Shown: in pieces, positions 1-4,868 of the stretch
Numbering within the stretch: the first letter of the stretch is position 1
Layout: each line of letters opens with the position of its first letter
DNA from: Nanobdellota archaeon
GTDB lineage: Archaea; Nanobdellota; Nanobdellia; SCGC-AAA011-G17; GW2011-AR20
DNA length: 6,756 nucleotides
Direction of reading: 5' to 3'
Assembly (NCBI GenBank): GCA_018819375.1
Contig: JAHJQH010000011.1
Coordinates: 1-6,756, forward strand
Notes under the pieces: generated by a model
Databases searched by the model: none
Seen by the model: the letters and a program-made list of their open reading frames with translations, nothing else
What the model was told of the DNA's origin: nothing
Position numbers and translations under genes: made by a program

Positions 1-53
1 AGAAATCCCTTACAAAAGAATTTTATTGCAGGGTTTTGGAGAAGTAAAGGCAA
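1..53 (-). CDS. Possible 5' end of a minus-strand gene running off the window
   Basis: On the minus strand a strong Shine-Dalgarno match (TAAGGAGGT) is followed four bases later by a TTG codon at 53-51. The frame then stays open for all 17 full codons to the window edge, reading roughly (M)PLLLQNPAIKFFCKGF. It would be the next gene after aIF2 gamma in the same direction. I do not recognise the peptide, and 17 codons without a stop is weak evidence. The call rests mainly on the SD, the best match to the 16S tail in the window. The SD could also serve a start that I misplace, or be chance. Confidence 0.3.
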   Translation of the reverse strand, partial: MPLLLQNPAIKFFCKGF

Positions 54-56
54 TTG

Positions 57-65
57 ACCTCCTTA
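57..65 (-). promoter_or_regulatory. Strong Shine-Dalgarno sequence
   Basis: The minus strand reads TAAGGAGGT, near-perfectly complementary to the 3' end of 16S rRNA. It precedes a TTG at 53-51. Other genes here have only G-run SDs or none, so this stands out. Confidence 0.4.
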
Positions 66-75
66 CGATATATGC

Positions 76-119
76 ATTACAAAAGAAAGAGGGATTACAA
101 AAGAAAGAGGGATTACAAA
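76..119. repeat. 18-bp tandem repeat, about 2.4 copies
   Basis: The unit ATTACAAAAGAAAGAGGG occurs exactly at 76-93 and 94-111, and a third copy begins at 112. A shorter relative, TTACAAAAGAA, is also at 10-20. The array lies just past the aIF2 gamma stop codon. On the transcribed strand it is T/C-rich, so it may also help end that transcript; archaeal termination favours T-rich tracts. That role is inferred. Confidence 0.85.
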
Positions 120-125
120 GACATA

Positions 126-1478
126 TTACAAGATAGAACTAACCCCGATTAATCTCCATCGTGAGCCTATCATTCTTGAGATTGTCATCTGGTCTGTTTT
201 TTCAGCACATACCGGAATCTTGAGAGTGATTTTAAAGTGGTCTTTCCTTATCTCTGTGACTTCCCCCACTGTTGCCGACGAGTTTATGTTAAGCATAAGT
301 GTCTCTGCTTTTTTTATTGGCTCCACGACAAGCTCGTCTTTTGCCCCGACAACCCTTTTCAGGAGTGTTGGTTTTAAGGTGAGCTCATAAAAAACCTCTG
401 GCATATTGCCTTCTAATCCCAAGACGTTACCTATCAGACTGTCGGATTTTACGATGCTTGGGTCAAGCTGGGTAAGTATTCCTATTGAACCGCCTGGATG
501 AACCTGCCTCACCTCCACCCCCCCTGTTTTCAGCGAGGTTATTTCTGTTTTTATTGGTCCATATTCCCGCGACCCTTGTTTTATCCTGATTCCAGGCCTT
601 ATTTCTATTTTGTCTCCTATTGAAAGTGTTCCCTGTTTCAGTGCTCCTCCGAGTACGCCCCCCACGACAGAACTTATGCTGCTTCCCGGCTTGTTGATAT
701 CAAAACTTCTTGCAACAAAAAATCTTGGAGGCTTTTCAGAATCTCTTTTGGGAGTTTTTATCGTGCTTTCTATTGCTTCAATTAAGGTGCTTATGTTTGT
801 TCCGTGCTGTGCTGATAACGGAATTATTGATGCTTTTTCTGCTATTGTGCCCTTAACAAATTTCTTTATTGCCTCGTAGTTTTTTAGTGCTTCCTGTTCT
901 GAAACAAGGTCAATCTTATTTTGTATTATGATTATGTTTTTTATTCCAATTATCTCCAAAGCCATAAGATGCTCTTTTGTCTGCGGCTGAGGGCAGGATT
1001 CATTTGCTGCTACCAGCAGGACTGCTCCGTCCATTATCGCTGCTCCAGAAAGCATTGTTGCCATAAGTGTCTCGTGACCTGGAGCATCTATGAAACTGAC
1101 TTTTCTCAGGAATGTTGTTGCTGAACTGCATTTCGGGCATTTCTGCTTTGTAGTGTGGGTATTGCACTTGGGGCATTTGTAAAAACTCGCATCTGCGTAT
1201 CCAAGACGGATGGTTATTCCCCTTTTCAGCTCCTCACTATGAGTGTCTGTCCATTTGCCGGAGAGTTTCTCTGTCAGCGTGGTCTTGCCGTGGTCAACGT
1301 GGCCCACAAGACCTATGTTGATTTCTGGCTGAAAATCAGCTGGTTTTTGTTGTTTTCGGAGTTGTTGTGTTTGAGGTTGTGGTTTTGAAAGGTGAGATTG
1401 CGTTTGAGGGGGTTTTTGTTTTTGAGAAATAGGATTAGCATCGGGCTGCTTTTTTGCTTTTTTTGTTTGTTTTATCAT
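126..1478 (-). CDS. eif2g: Translation initiation factor aIF2 subunit gamma
   Basis: GTPase subunit of the heterotrimeric factor that carries Met-tRNAi to the small ribosomal subunit. The 450-residue product shows G1 GHVDHGKT (59-66), a switch I region with RGITI (86-90), the zinc knuckle Cys102/Cys105 and Cys114/Cys117 typical of the gamma subunit, G3 DAPGH (131-135), G4 NKID (187-190) and G5 SAQ (222-224). Two beta-barrel domains follow, ending in WRLIG near the C-terminus. Archaeal aIF2 gamma is usually about 410 residues. The excess here is a Lys/Gln/Pro-rich N-terminal extension of about 50 residues, which looks disordered. The start ATG at 1478 has no SD in front of it. A 12-codon upstream ORF ends over it in an ATGA overlap. 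No other Met lies before the G domain, so a shorter form would need a non-ATG start. It lies downstream of infB-eS6 on the same strand. Confidence 0.97.
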   Translation of the reverse strand: MIKQTKKAKKQPDANPISQKQKPPQTQSHLSKPQPQTQQLRKQQKPADFQPEINIGLVGHVDHGKTTLTEKLSGKWTDTHSEELKRGITIRLGYADASFYKCPKCNTHTTKQKCPKCSSATTFLRKVSFIDAPGHETLMATMLSGAAIMDGAVLLVAANESCPQPQTKEHLMALEIIGIKNIIIIQNKIDLVSEQEALKNYEAIKKFVKGTIAEKASIIPLSAQHGTNISTLIEAIESTIKTPKRDSEKPPRFFVARSFDINKPGSSISSVVGGVLGGALKQGTLSIGDKIEIRPGIRIKQGSREYGPIKTEITSLKTGGVEVRQVHPGGSIGILTQLDPSIVKSDSLIGNVLGLEGNMPEVFYELTLKPTLLKRVVGAKDELVVEPIKKAETLMLNINSSATVGEVTEIRKDHFKITLKIPVCAEKTDQMTISRMIGSRWRLIGVSSIL

Positions 1479-1518
1479 CTTATTATTATAATTTTACGAT
1501 TAGGGTTTATCATCTTAT
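1471..1518. repeat. Duplicated aIF2 gamma start-codon context
   Basis: The 13-mer ATAAGATGATAAA (minus strand) occurs exactly at 1483-1471, where it contains the aIF2 gamma ATG, and again at 1518-1506, 35 bp upstream. Including the eight bases before it and three after, 20 of 24 positions match. Confidence 0.75.
1475..1513 (-). CDS. Possible upstream ORF of aIF2 gamma (12 codons)
   Basis: An ATG at 1513 opens a 12-codon frame (MINPNRKIIIIR). Its TGA overlaps the aIF2 gamma start as ATGA (1478-1475), the geometry used for translational coupling. The sequence around this ATG is a near copy of the aIF2 gamma start region, so it may have arisen by duplication. A GAGG lies 16 bases upstream, too far for a good SD. 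Translation is unproven. Confidence 0.25.
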   Translation of the reverse strand: MINPNRKIIIIR

Positions 1519-1550
1519 GATTAAAATATCCTCATAAATTGATTAGAATC

Positions 1551-1570
1551 AAAAAAGCCCGCAGGGGTTT
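1551..1570 (-). terminator. Possible terminator downstream of infB-eS6
   Basis: On the minus strand AAACCCC-TGC-GGGCTTT can fold as three C-G pairs, one C-C mismatch and three A-T pairs, leading into a run of T. It lies about 40 bases past the eS6 stop and before aIF2 gamma. Archaea often terminate on T-runs alone. If it is only partial, aIF2 gamma would still be co-transcribed. Confidence 0.35.
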
Positions 1571-1575
1571 AAATA
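1568..1575 (-). promoter_or_regulatory. Candidate TATA box for aIF2 gamma
   Basis: The minus strand reads CTATTTAAAC. Initiation about 25 bases downstream (near 1547) would give a leader of roughly 70 nt that includes the upstream ORF. It overlaps the possible terminator, so one of the two may be spurious. Confidence 0.3.
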
Positions 1576-1609
1576 GGTTTCTATATTTTTTAGATAAGTA
1601 ACAGGTTAT

Positions 1610-2260
1610 TTAAGATTTCTGCTTTTCCTTTTCTTGGGCTGGTTCTTCTTTCTCTTTTCCTGTTTGCTTTTCTTCTTCTTTATTTTCTTCTTCTTTATTT
1701 TCTTCTATTTTTTCTTGTGGCTTCCCTTTAATTTGCGGTTTCTCTTGTTTTTGTTCGGTTTGTGGTTTTTCTTGTTTTTGTTCTTCTGGTTTTTGTTTAG
1801 ATTCTTCTGCAGGTGTTTGTTGCCCTGTCTTGGTTTCTTTGTCTGCTTCTTTTGGCTTATCTTCAACTTTTGGTTTATCCTCAATCCCGAGAATTTGCTC
1901 AATGGGCTTCTTTCCAGAGGTTATTATTTTCAGGTTGATATTTGAGGTGTCTGTGCCTATCGTGTTTCCTGCAACAGTCTTTCTTTTTCTCATACCTTTT
2001 CTTTTTATCTTTACTCCTGGTCCGGATGTCAGAAGAGCTTTTTTTCTTTTTGTTCCTTCCATATCACGCCTCATTGGGAATCCGCTGTTGTCATTGCCTC
2101 CTGTTATCACAAACTTATAGCCGCTAAATCCAAAACTATCTCCATCTATGCCCTCGCCGATTTTCTTGCCAAAAAGAACATTGCTCTCTTCCTTACCAAG
2201 CTCTTTCTTGTAGCTCTTTCCTGTTTTTTGGTCATTGATTACAATCTTGATGTCTGCCAT
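1610..2260 (-). CDS. rps6e: Small-subunit ribosomal protein eS6 with a long charged tail
   Basis: Component of the 30S ribosome, found in archaea and eukaryotes. From ATG 2260 the product is 216 residues starting MADIKIVIND. The N-terminal 125 or so match the eS6 core, including the FGFSGYKFVITGGNDNSGFPM stretch split as FGFSGYKFVI / TGGNDNSGFPM and the basic KIKRKGMRKRK segment. The last 90 residues are Lys/Glu/Gln/Pro-rich repeats (EQKQEKPQ, ENKEE) with no predicted fold. Archaeal eS6 is normally about 125 residues, so the tail is an add-on. The frame opens at 2275, but 2260 is preferred: it gives the conserved MADIKI start and sits seven bases after a GGGGGG SD inside the end of infB. An alternative ATG at 2266 overlaps the infB stop as ATGA. 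Translation is probably coupled to infB. Confidence 0.93.
   Translation of the reverse strand: MADIKIVINDQKTGKSYKKELGKEESNVLFGKKIGEGIDGDSFGFSGYKFVITGGNDNSGFPMRRDMEGTKRKKALLTSGPGVKIKRKGMRKRKTVAGNTIGTDTSNINLKIITSGKKPIEQILGIEDKPKVEDKPKEADKETKTGQQTPAEESKQKPEEQKQEKPQTEQKQEKPQIKGKPQEKIEENKEEENKEEEKQTGKEKEEPAQEKEKQKS
1671..1706. repeat. 15-bp tandem repeat inside the eS6 tail
   Basis: The unit TCTTCTTCTTTATTT is repeated exactly at 1671-1685 and 1686-1700, with a 6-bp remnant after. It encodes ENKEE-type acidic repeats and, being five codons long, keeps the frame. Confidence 0.8.
1732..1785. repeat. 27-bp imperfect tandem repeat inside the eS6 tail
   Basis: Two 27-bp copies (1732-1758, 1759-1785) differ at only a few positions. 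They encode two copies of an EQKQEKPQ-like nonapeptide. The nine-codon unit preserves the frame. Confidence 0.75.
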
Positions 2261-2262
2261 TA

Positions 2263-3990
2263 TCATACCCCCCATAATGAATTTTGTTTTCTTTTTATTT
2301 CTGCTATTTCCTTGAGTACTTCAATTTCCTCGCGATTTAAAAGCTTTTTCATATCCTTGATTTTTCTGAAAGTTTTTTCGTCTATGTCTGAATAAAGAGT
2401 GTCCCCCTCATCAATCTGCCTTCCCACAACAACTTTTTTTATTGACACCGCAACTTGTTTTCCTGTCCCTACATTATTAACGCTCTTTCCCTGTTCTTGT
2501 ATGGTGCTTACATCAGGGATGACACTCCCGTCTTTTTTCATTAATTTTATGTTTGTGACAAGTGTCCCTGCAATCACCTCAACGCCGACAACAGCAGGAT
2601 TGCTCTGCCTGAAAATGTAATTAGGCATTATCTTTATCTTGAAGGGTTTTGTCAGGGTTTTTAATTCTTCTGATTCTATTTCTCTTTTCCTTTGTTCCCT
2701 GAATTTATTGATATCCTCGACTATCTTGTATATGACATCCCCGGAAATTATTTTTACTTCCGGAGATTCGATTGGCTCTACATTGAATCCTATGACCACT
2801 TTGTTTAATTTGTTCTTATCTGATTTTGCTTCTGCAATGTCTTTTTTTGAAATGCTTCCTATGCTTGCCCTTTTTATGTTGATATTGCTCTCCTTTAACA
2901 GCTGAGTAATTGCCTCCAAGGAACCCAGGGAGTCTGCTTTCACAACAACGCCGTCAGAATCTGTTTCTATTATCACCTCATCAACAATCTGCTGGACTTC
3001 TTTTTTTATCTGCTCTGTGTTCTTGTTTGCCACCCTGAGAGGCATTCCAGAAAATATGTCCCCACTTTCTGTCACGATTATGTCAACTGCAGATGCTGCA
3101 TACACCTCGTTTTTCTTTTTTGGTTTTCCTGCTTCGCACGAGAAAAGGCATTTAACTCTTGTTTCTATTGGCTTGTCTATGCCTCCGATGACAAGCTTAT
3201 CACCTTGTTCTATTTTTCCTTCGTAAACTATGGTGTTGAGAACTGTGCCCATACTTTTCTCTTTTTTTACTTCCAAGATAACTGCTTTTGCAGGAGATTC
3301 CCTGTTTATTTCTAATTTTTTTTCCAGGAACTTCTGAGCCAAGCCCGTGAGAACCATCAAGAGTTCTGGCAGTCCTTCTTTTGTTTTTGCACTGATGGGG
3401 ATTATTGCAACTTGTTTTGTGTAATCTTCTATTTTATCAAACCTGTCTGCATTGAAACCATTATTGAACAAACTGCCCACAAGCTCATAAAACTTCTTGT
3501 TGAAATCTTTTTTAACATAATCACTCTGAAGTTCAATGTCCTGAACAAAATAATCTGACTTTTTTGACCAGCCGTGAATAAGGTCTATCTTGTTTGCTGC
3601 CACGACAAAAGGAGTCTTGTATCTTTTCAGGATGTCTAATGCTTCCAGTGTCTGTGGTTTTATTCCCTCGTTGATATCAATTACCAGAACAGCCATATCT
3701 GCTATGCTGCCCCCTCTTTTTCTTAGGTGAGTGAAAGATGCGTGGCCTGGAGAGTCAATGAGCAAAAGGCCCTGAACCTGCATTTTCAGATTTACTTTTG
3801 TTAGCAGGTTTCCGCATATTTTTTTTATCGTTTCCTTGCTGGCGTTGATTGCTGAGATTTTCTGAGTTATGCTTCCTGCTTCTTTTTTTATGATTTGGGT
3901 TTCTGTGATAGCTTCTGCTATTTGTGACTTTCCGTGGTCAATATGCCCTGTCAAGAGGCATATCAGTGAGCGCGTGGTTTTGTCTGTCAT
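2263..3990 (-). CDS. infB: Translation initiation factor aIF5B (IF2-like)
   Basis: GTPase that promotes ribosomal subunit joining, homologous to eukaryotic eIF5B and bacterial IF2. The 575-residue product is close to the roughly 600 usual in archaea. Visible motifs are G1 GHIDHGKS (15-22), the GSITQKISA stretch (39-47) in switch I, G3 DSPGH (79-83), G4 NKID (133-136) and G5 SAK (200-202). Domain II and the long region typical of aIF5B follow: DSDGVVVKADSLGSLEA (344-360) and the domain IV barrel with RQSNPAVVGVEVIAGTL (461-477). There is no intein, although some archaeal homologues carry one at the GTPase motifs. The ATG at 3990 is preceded by AGGGG and a TATA box at suitable distances, so this gene heads the operon. 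Its stop at 2265-2263 lies within the eS6 start region. Confidence 0.97.
   Translation of the reverse strand: MTDKTTRSLICLLTGHIDHGKSQIAEAITETQIIKKEAGSITQKISAINASKETIKKICGNLLTKVNLKMQVQGLLLIDSPGHASFTHLRKRGGSIADMAVLVIDINEGIKPQTLEALDILKRYKTPFVVAANKIDLIHGWSKKSDYFVQDIELQSDYVKKDFNKKFYELVGSLFNNGFNADRFDKIEDYTKQVAIIPISAKTKEGLPELLMVLTGLAQKFLEKKLEINRESPAKAVILEVKKEKSMGTVLNTIVYEGKIEQGDKLVIGGIDKPIETRVKCLFSCEAGKPKKKNEVYAASAVDIIVTESGDIFSGMPLRVANKNTEQIKKEVQQIVDEVIIETDSDGVVVKADSLGSLEAITQLLKESNINIKRASIGSISKKDIAEAKSDKNKLNKVVIGFNVEPIESPEVKIISGDVIYKIVEDINKFREQRKREIESEELKTLTKPFKIKIMPNYIFRQSNPAVVGVEVIAGTLVTNIKLMKKDGSVIPDVSTIQEQGKSVNNVGTGKQVAVSIKKVVVGRQIDEGDTLYSDIDEKTFRKIKDMKKLLNREEIEVLKEIAEIKRKQNSLWGV
2268..2273 (-). 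promoter_or_regulatory. Shine-Dalgarno for eS6 inside the end of infB
   Basis: Six G on the minus strand, within the last infB codons (TGG GGG), stand seven bases before ATG 2260. This spacing favours 2260 over the ATGs at 2275 and 2266 and ties eS6 translation to ribosomes finishing infB. Confidence 0.6.
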
Positions 3991-3995
3991 TTTAA

Positions 3996-4000
3996 CCCCT
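3996..4000 (-). promoter_or_regulatory. Shine-Dalgarno for infB
   Basis: The minus strand reads AGGGGTTAAA just before ATG 3990. The G-run complements the CCUCC of 16S rRNA and supports this start. Confidence 0.6.
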
Positions 4001-4026
4001 GTGAATGGATGATGGCTTGTTTGAGT

Positions 4027-4034
4027 TTATATAG
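4027..4034 (-). promoter_or_regulatory. TATA box of the infB-eS6 operon
   Basis: The minus strand reads CCTATATAAACTC. Initiation about 25 bases downstream, near 4005, gives a short leader of around 15 nt that still contains the AGGGG SD. Confidence 0.6.
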
Positions 4035-4056
4035 GTTTTTATGTATGGACTTTTAT

Positions 4057-4090
4057 GAAGGAAAGGACGAAGGAAAGGACGAAGGAAAGA
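4057..4090. repeat. 12-bp tandem repeat, about 2.8 copies
   Basis: GAAGGAAAGGAC is repeated exactly at 4057-4068 and 4069-4080, with a partial copy at 4081-4090. It fills the gap between the unknown gene's stop and the infB promoter. The minus strand is pyrimidine-rich (CTTTCCTTC), so it may also slow or end transcription of the upstream gene; that role is inferred. Confidence 0.85.
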
Positions 4091-4117
4091 GAAATGGTTT
4101 AGATTTACTTTAATCAG

Positions 4118-4135
4118 GACTGATGATTATCAGTC
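4118..4135. repeat. Perfect 7-bp stem-loop over the stop of the unknown gene
   Basis: GACTGAT-GATT-ATCAGTC is a perfect inverted repeat with a 4-base loop, covering the TGA stop at 4132-4130. It has no following T-run on the minus strand, so it is a weak terminator candidate. It might instead protect the 3' end or simply reflect coding constraint. Confidence 0.5.
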
Positions 4136-4549
4136 ACATCTTGCTGAAATTTCTATGGAAGGGGTTTCATCTTTCGCAAGGTAAGAGTCTATTGCTAGTT
4201 TTGTATCGTTTAACCTTCCAATTCTTGATGCGGGTTTTAAGCCTAATACTATGCTTGTCAGTTTTTGGCGCCTGTAATCTCTTGCATTCCCTACTTTTAC
4301 TATTACCCCGTCTTCTTTTAGATACTTATCCTGCTTAAGGACTTTTCTTATTTCCCTTTTTCTGTTACCCTGAACAATGATGTTGTAAAACATCATATCA
4401 CTAGCAGAGAGTCCTGTTATTGGGTTGTATTTATATTGCATTTTATATTGCATTTCCATTTTATCCTTCTTGTTATAACATATTTCCATTTTATTCTTCT
4501 TGTTATAACATATTTCCATTTTATTCTTCTTGTTATAACATATTTCCAT
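4130..4549 (-). CDS. Small basic protein of unknown function with N-terminal decapeptide repeats
   Basis: I do not recognise this 139-residue protein. Residues 1-30 are three copies of MEICYNKK(N/D)K, encoded by a 30-bp tandem repeat, then MEMQYKMQYK from a 12-bp duplication. From about residue 41 (YNPITGLSASDMMFYNIIVQG) it looks like a compact domain of about 95 residues. Basic stretches (GNRKREIRKVLK, NARDYRRQKL) and a mix of beta and helix would suit RNA or ribosome binding, which its place upstream of infB-eS6 makes attractive, but this is inference. The start is uncertain. Every repeat begins with an ATG after AAGAAGAATAAA, giving ATGs at 4549, 4519, 4489, 4459, 4453 and 4441. The only G-rich SD candidate (GAGGGGGAG, about 4567-4576) is some 18 bases before the first. 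The ancestral protein may have started at 4459 or 4441. Confidence 0.7.
   Translation of the reverse strand: MEICYNKKNKMEICYNKKNKMEICYNKKDKMEMQYKMQYKYNPITGLSASDMMFYNIIVQGNRKREIRKVLKQDKYLKEDGVIVKVGNARDYRRQKLTSIVLGLKPASRIGRLNDTKLAIDSYLAKDETPSIEISARCD
4430..4453. repeat. 12-bp tandem duplication in the unknown gene
   Basis: TTTATATTGCAT is repeated exactly at 4430-4441 and 4442-4453. It encodes MQYK twice and gives two more in-frame ATGs. Confidence 0.8.
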
Positions 4550-4563
4550 TTTATTCTTCTTGT
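4451..4563. repeat. 30-bp in-frame tandem repeat, about 3.8 copies
   Basis: Copies at 4451-4480 (two differences), 4481-4510 and 4511-4540 are followed by 23 bp of a fourth at 4541-4563. Each unit carries the palindrome GTTATAAC and, on the minus strand, an ATG after an A/G-rich stretch. Thirty bases is ten codons, so copy-number change alters protein length without shifting frame. Confidence 0.92.
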
Positions 4564-4662
4564 GTTCTCCCCCTCTTGATTGTGTTATCTCTTTAATTGA
4601 TTTTTTATTTCAATCTTGCTTTTTTTATGGTTTTTCTTTTTGTTTCAATTTGAACAAATGGT

Positions 4663-4726
4663 GTTGTTAGGTTTGTTGTTAGGTTTTGTTGTTAGGTTTT
4701 GTTGGTTGGTTTTGTTGGTTGGTTTT
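4663..4726. repeat. 13-bp tandem repeat array, five copies
   Basis: One 12-bp copy (GTTGTTAGGTTT, 4663-4674) is followed by two of GTTGTTAGGTTTT (4675-4700) and two of GTTGGTTGGTTTT (4701-4726). The two sub-types look like successive duplications of a mutated unit. On the minus strand the array contains no G, so if it lies in the unknown gene's leader the RNA would be largely unstructured. Confidence 0.9.
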
Positions 4727-4751
4727 GTTACTATTTGCTCATAATGACAGA

Positions 4752-4759
4752 TATATAAA
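4752..4759 (-). promoter_or_regulatory. Candidate TATA box for the unknown minus-strand gene
   Basis: The minus strand reads ACTTTATATATC, an exact TTTATATA box. Initiation near 4728 would produce a leader of about 180 nt running through the 13-bp array. The plus strand of the same site reads TATATAAA, so a role for the cassette is possible, but that gene has a better placed box. Confidence 0.4.
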
Positions 4760-4795
4760 GTTATTGGTTTAGGGGGGTGCACCTTAACAGAGATT

Positions 4796-4802
4796 TGAAC
4801 CA
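4796..4802 (-). promoter_or_regulatory. Distal operator half-site
   Basis: TGAACCA on the plus strand is the same 7-mer as the half-sites at the promoter, 57 bp upstream of the matching arm. Its flank (CTGGTTCAAA on the minus strand) resembles the others, so it could be an auxiliary site. Confidence 0.4.
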
Positions 4803-4829
4803 GAGTAAGAATTGTTTAAAATAGAAAAG

Positions 4830-4838
4830 TTTATATAC
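4830..4838 (+). promoter_or_regulatory. TATA box of the HTH-nucleotidyltransferase/HEPN cassette
   Basis: GTTTATATA, preceded by an A/G-rich BRE-like AGAAAA, is centred about 26 bases before ATG 4861. In archaea transcription starts about that far downstream, so the mRNA is predicted to be leaderless. Confidence 0.7.
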
Positions 4839-4841
4839 CAC

Positions 4842-4868
4842 TGGTTCATTACTGAACCATATGGTTCA
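4842..4868 (+). promoter_or_regulatory. Operator: palindrome plus third half-site over the start codon
   Basis: TGGTTCA (4842-4848), four spacer bases and TGAACCA (4853-4859) form a perfect 7-bp inverted repeat between the TATA box and the start. A third TGGTTCA at 4862-4868 overlaps the ATG and supplies codons for Met-Val-Gln. A bound protein would cover the predicted transcription start. The winged-helix protein encoded directly downstream is the obvious candidate; this is inferred. Confidence 0.6.

Larger units (their letters stand above)
4550..4860. other. Intergenic region between divergent genes
   Basis: This 311-bp gap separates the unknown minus-strand gene from the plus-strand cassette. 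It holds a possible SD for the minus gene, a 13-bp repeat array, a TATA box on each strand and the TGGTTCA half-sites. I see no convincing coding frame or RNA gene in it. Confidence 0.7.

Noticed and set aside
1634..2127. Plus-strand ORFs opposite eS6, rich in Phe and Leu
   Set aside because: They are the antisense of the Lys/Glu-rich eS6 tail; the Phe/Leu runs come from complementary T/C-rich sequence, with no start signal.
2263..3990. Possible intein or other insertion in the GTPase domain of aIF5B
   Set aside because: G1 to G5 motifs follow at normal spacing and the length is normal for the family.
4451..4563. CRISPR-like array
   Set aside because: The 30-bp units are directly adjacent with no spacers, and they lie in frame in an ORF, so this is a tandem repeat.
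4640..4662. ATTTG-AA-CAAAT inverted repeat as a further operator
   Set aside because: It has only 5-bp arms, a different sequence from the TGGTTCA sites, and sits in T-rich DNA where such matches are expected by chance.
4771..4812. Possible tRNA 3' part on the minus strand, because GGTTCAAATC resembles a T-loop
   Set aside because: The flanking bases do not form a T-stem (TCTGG against CTCTG) and no acceptor, D or anticodon arm is visible. The match is explained by the TGGTTCA half-site.
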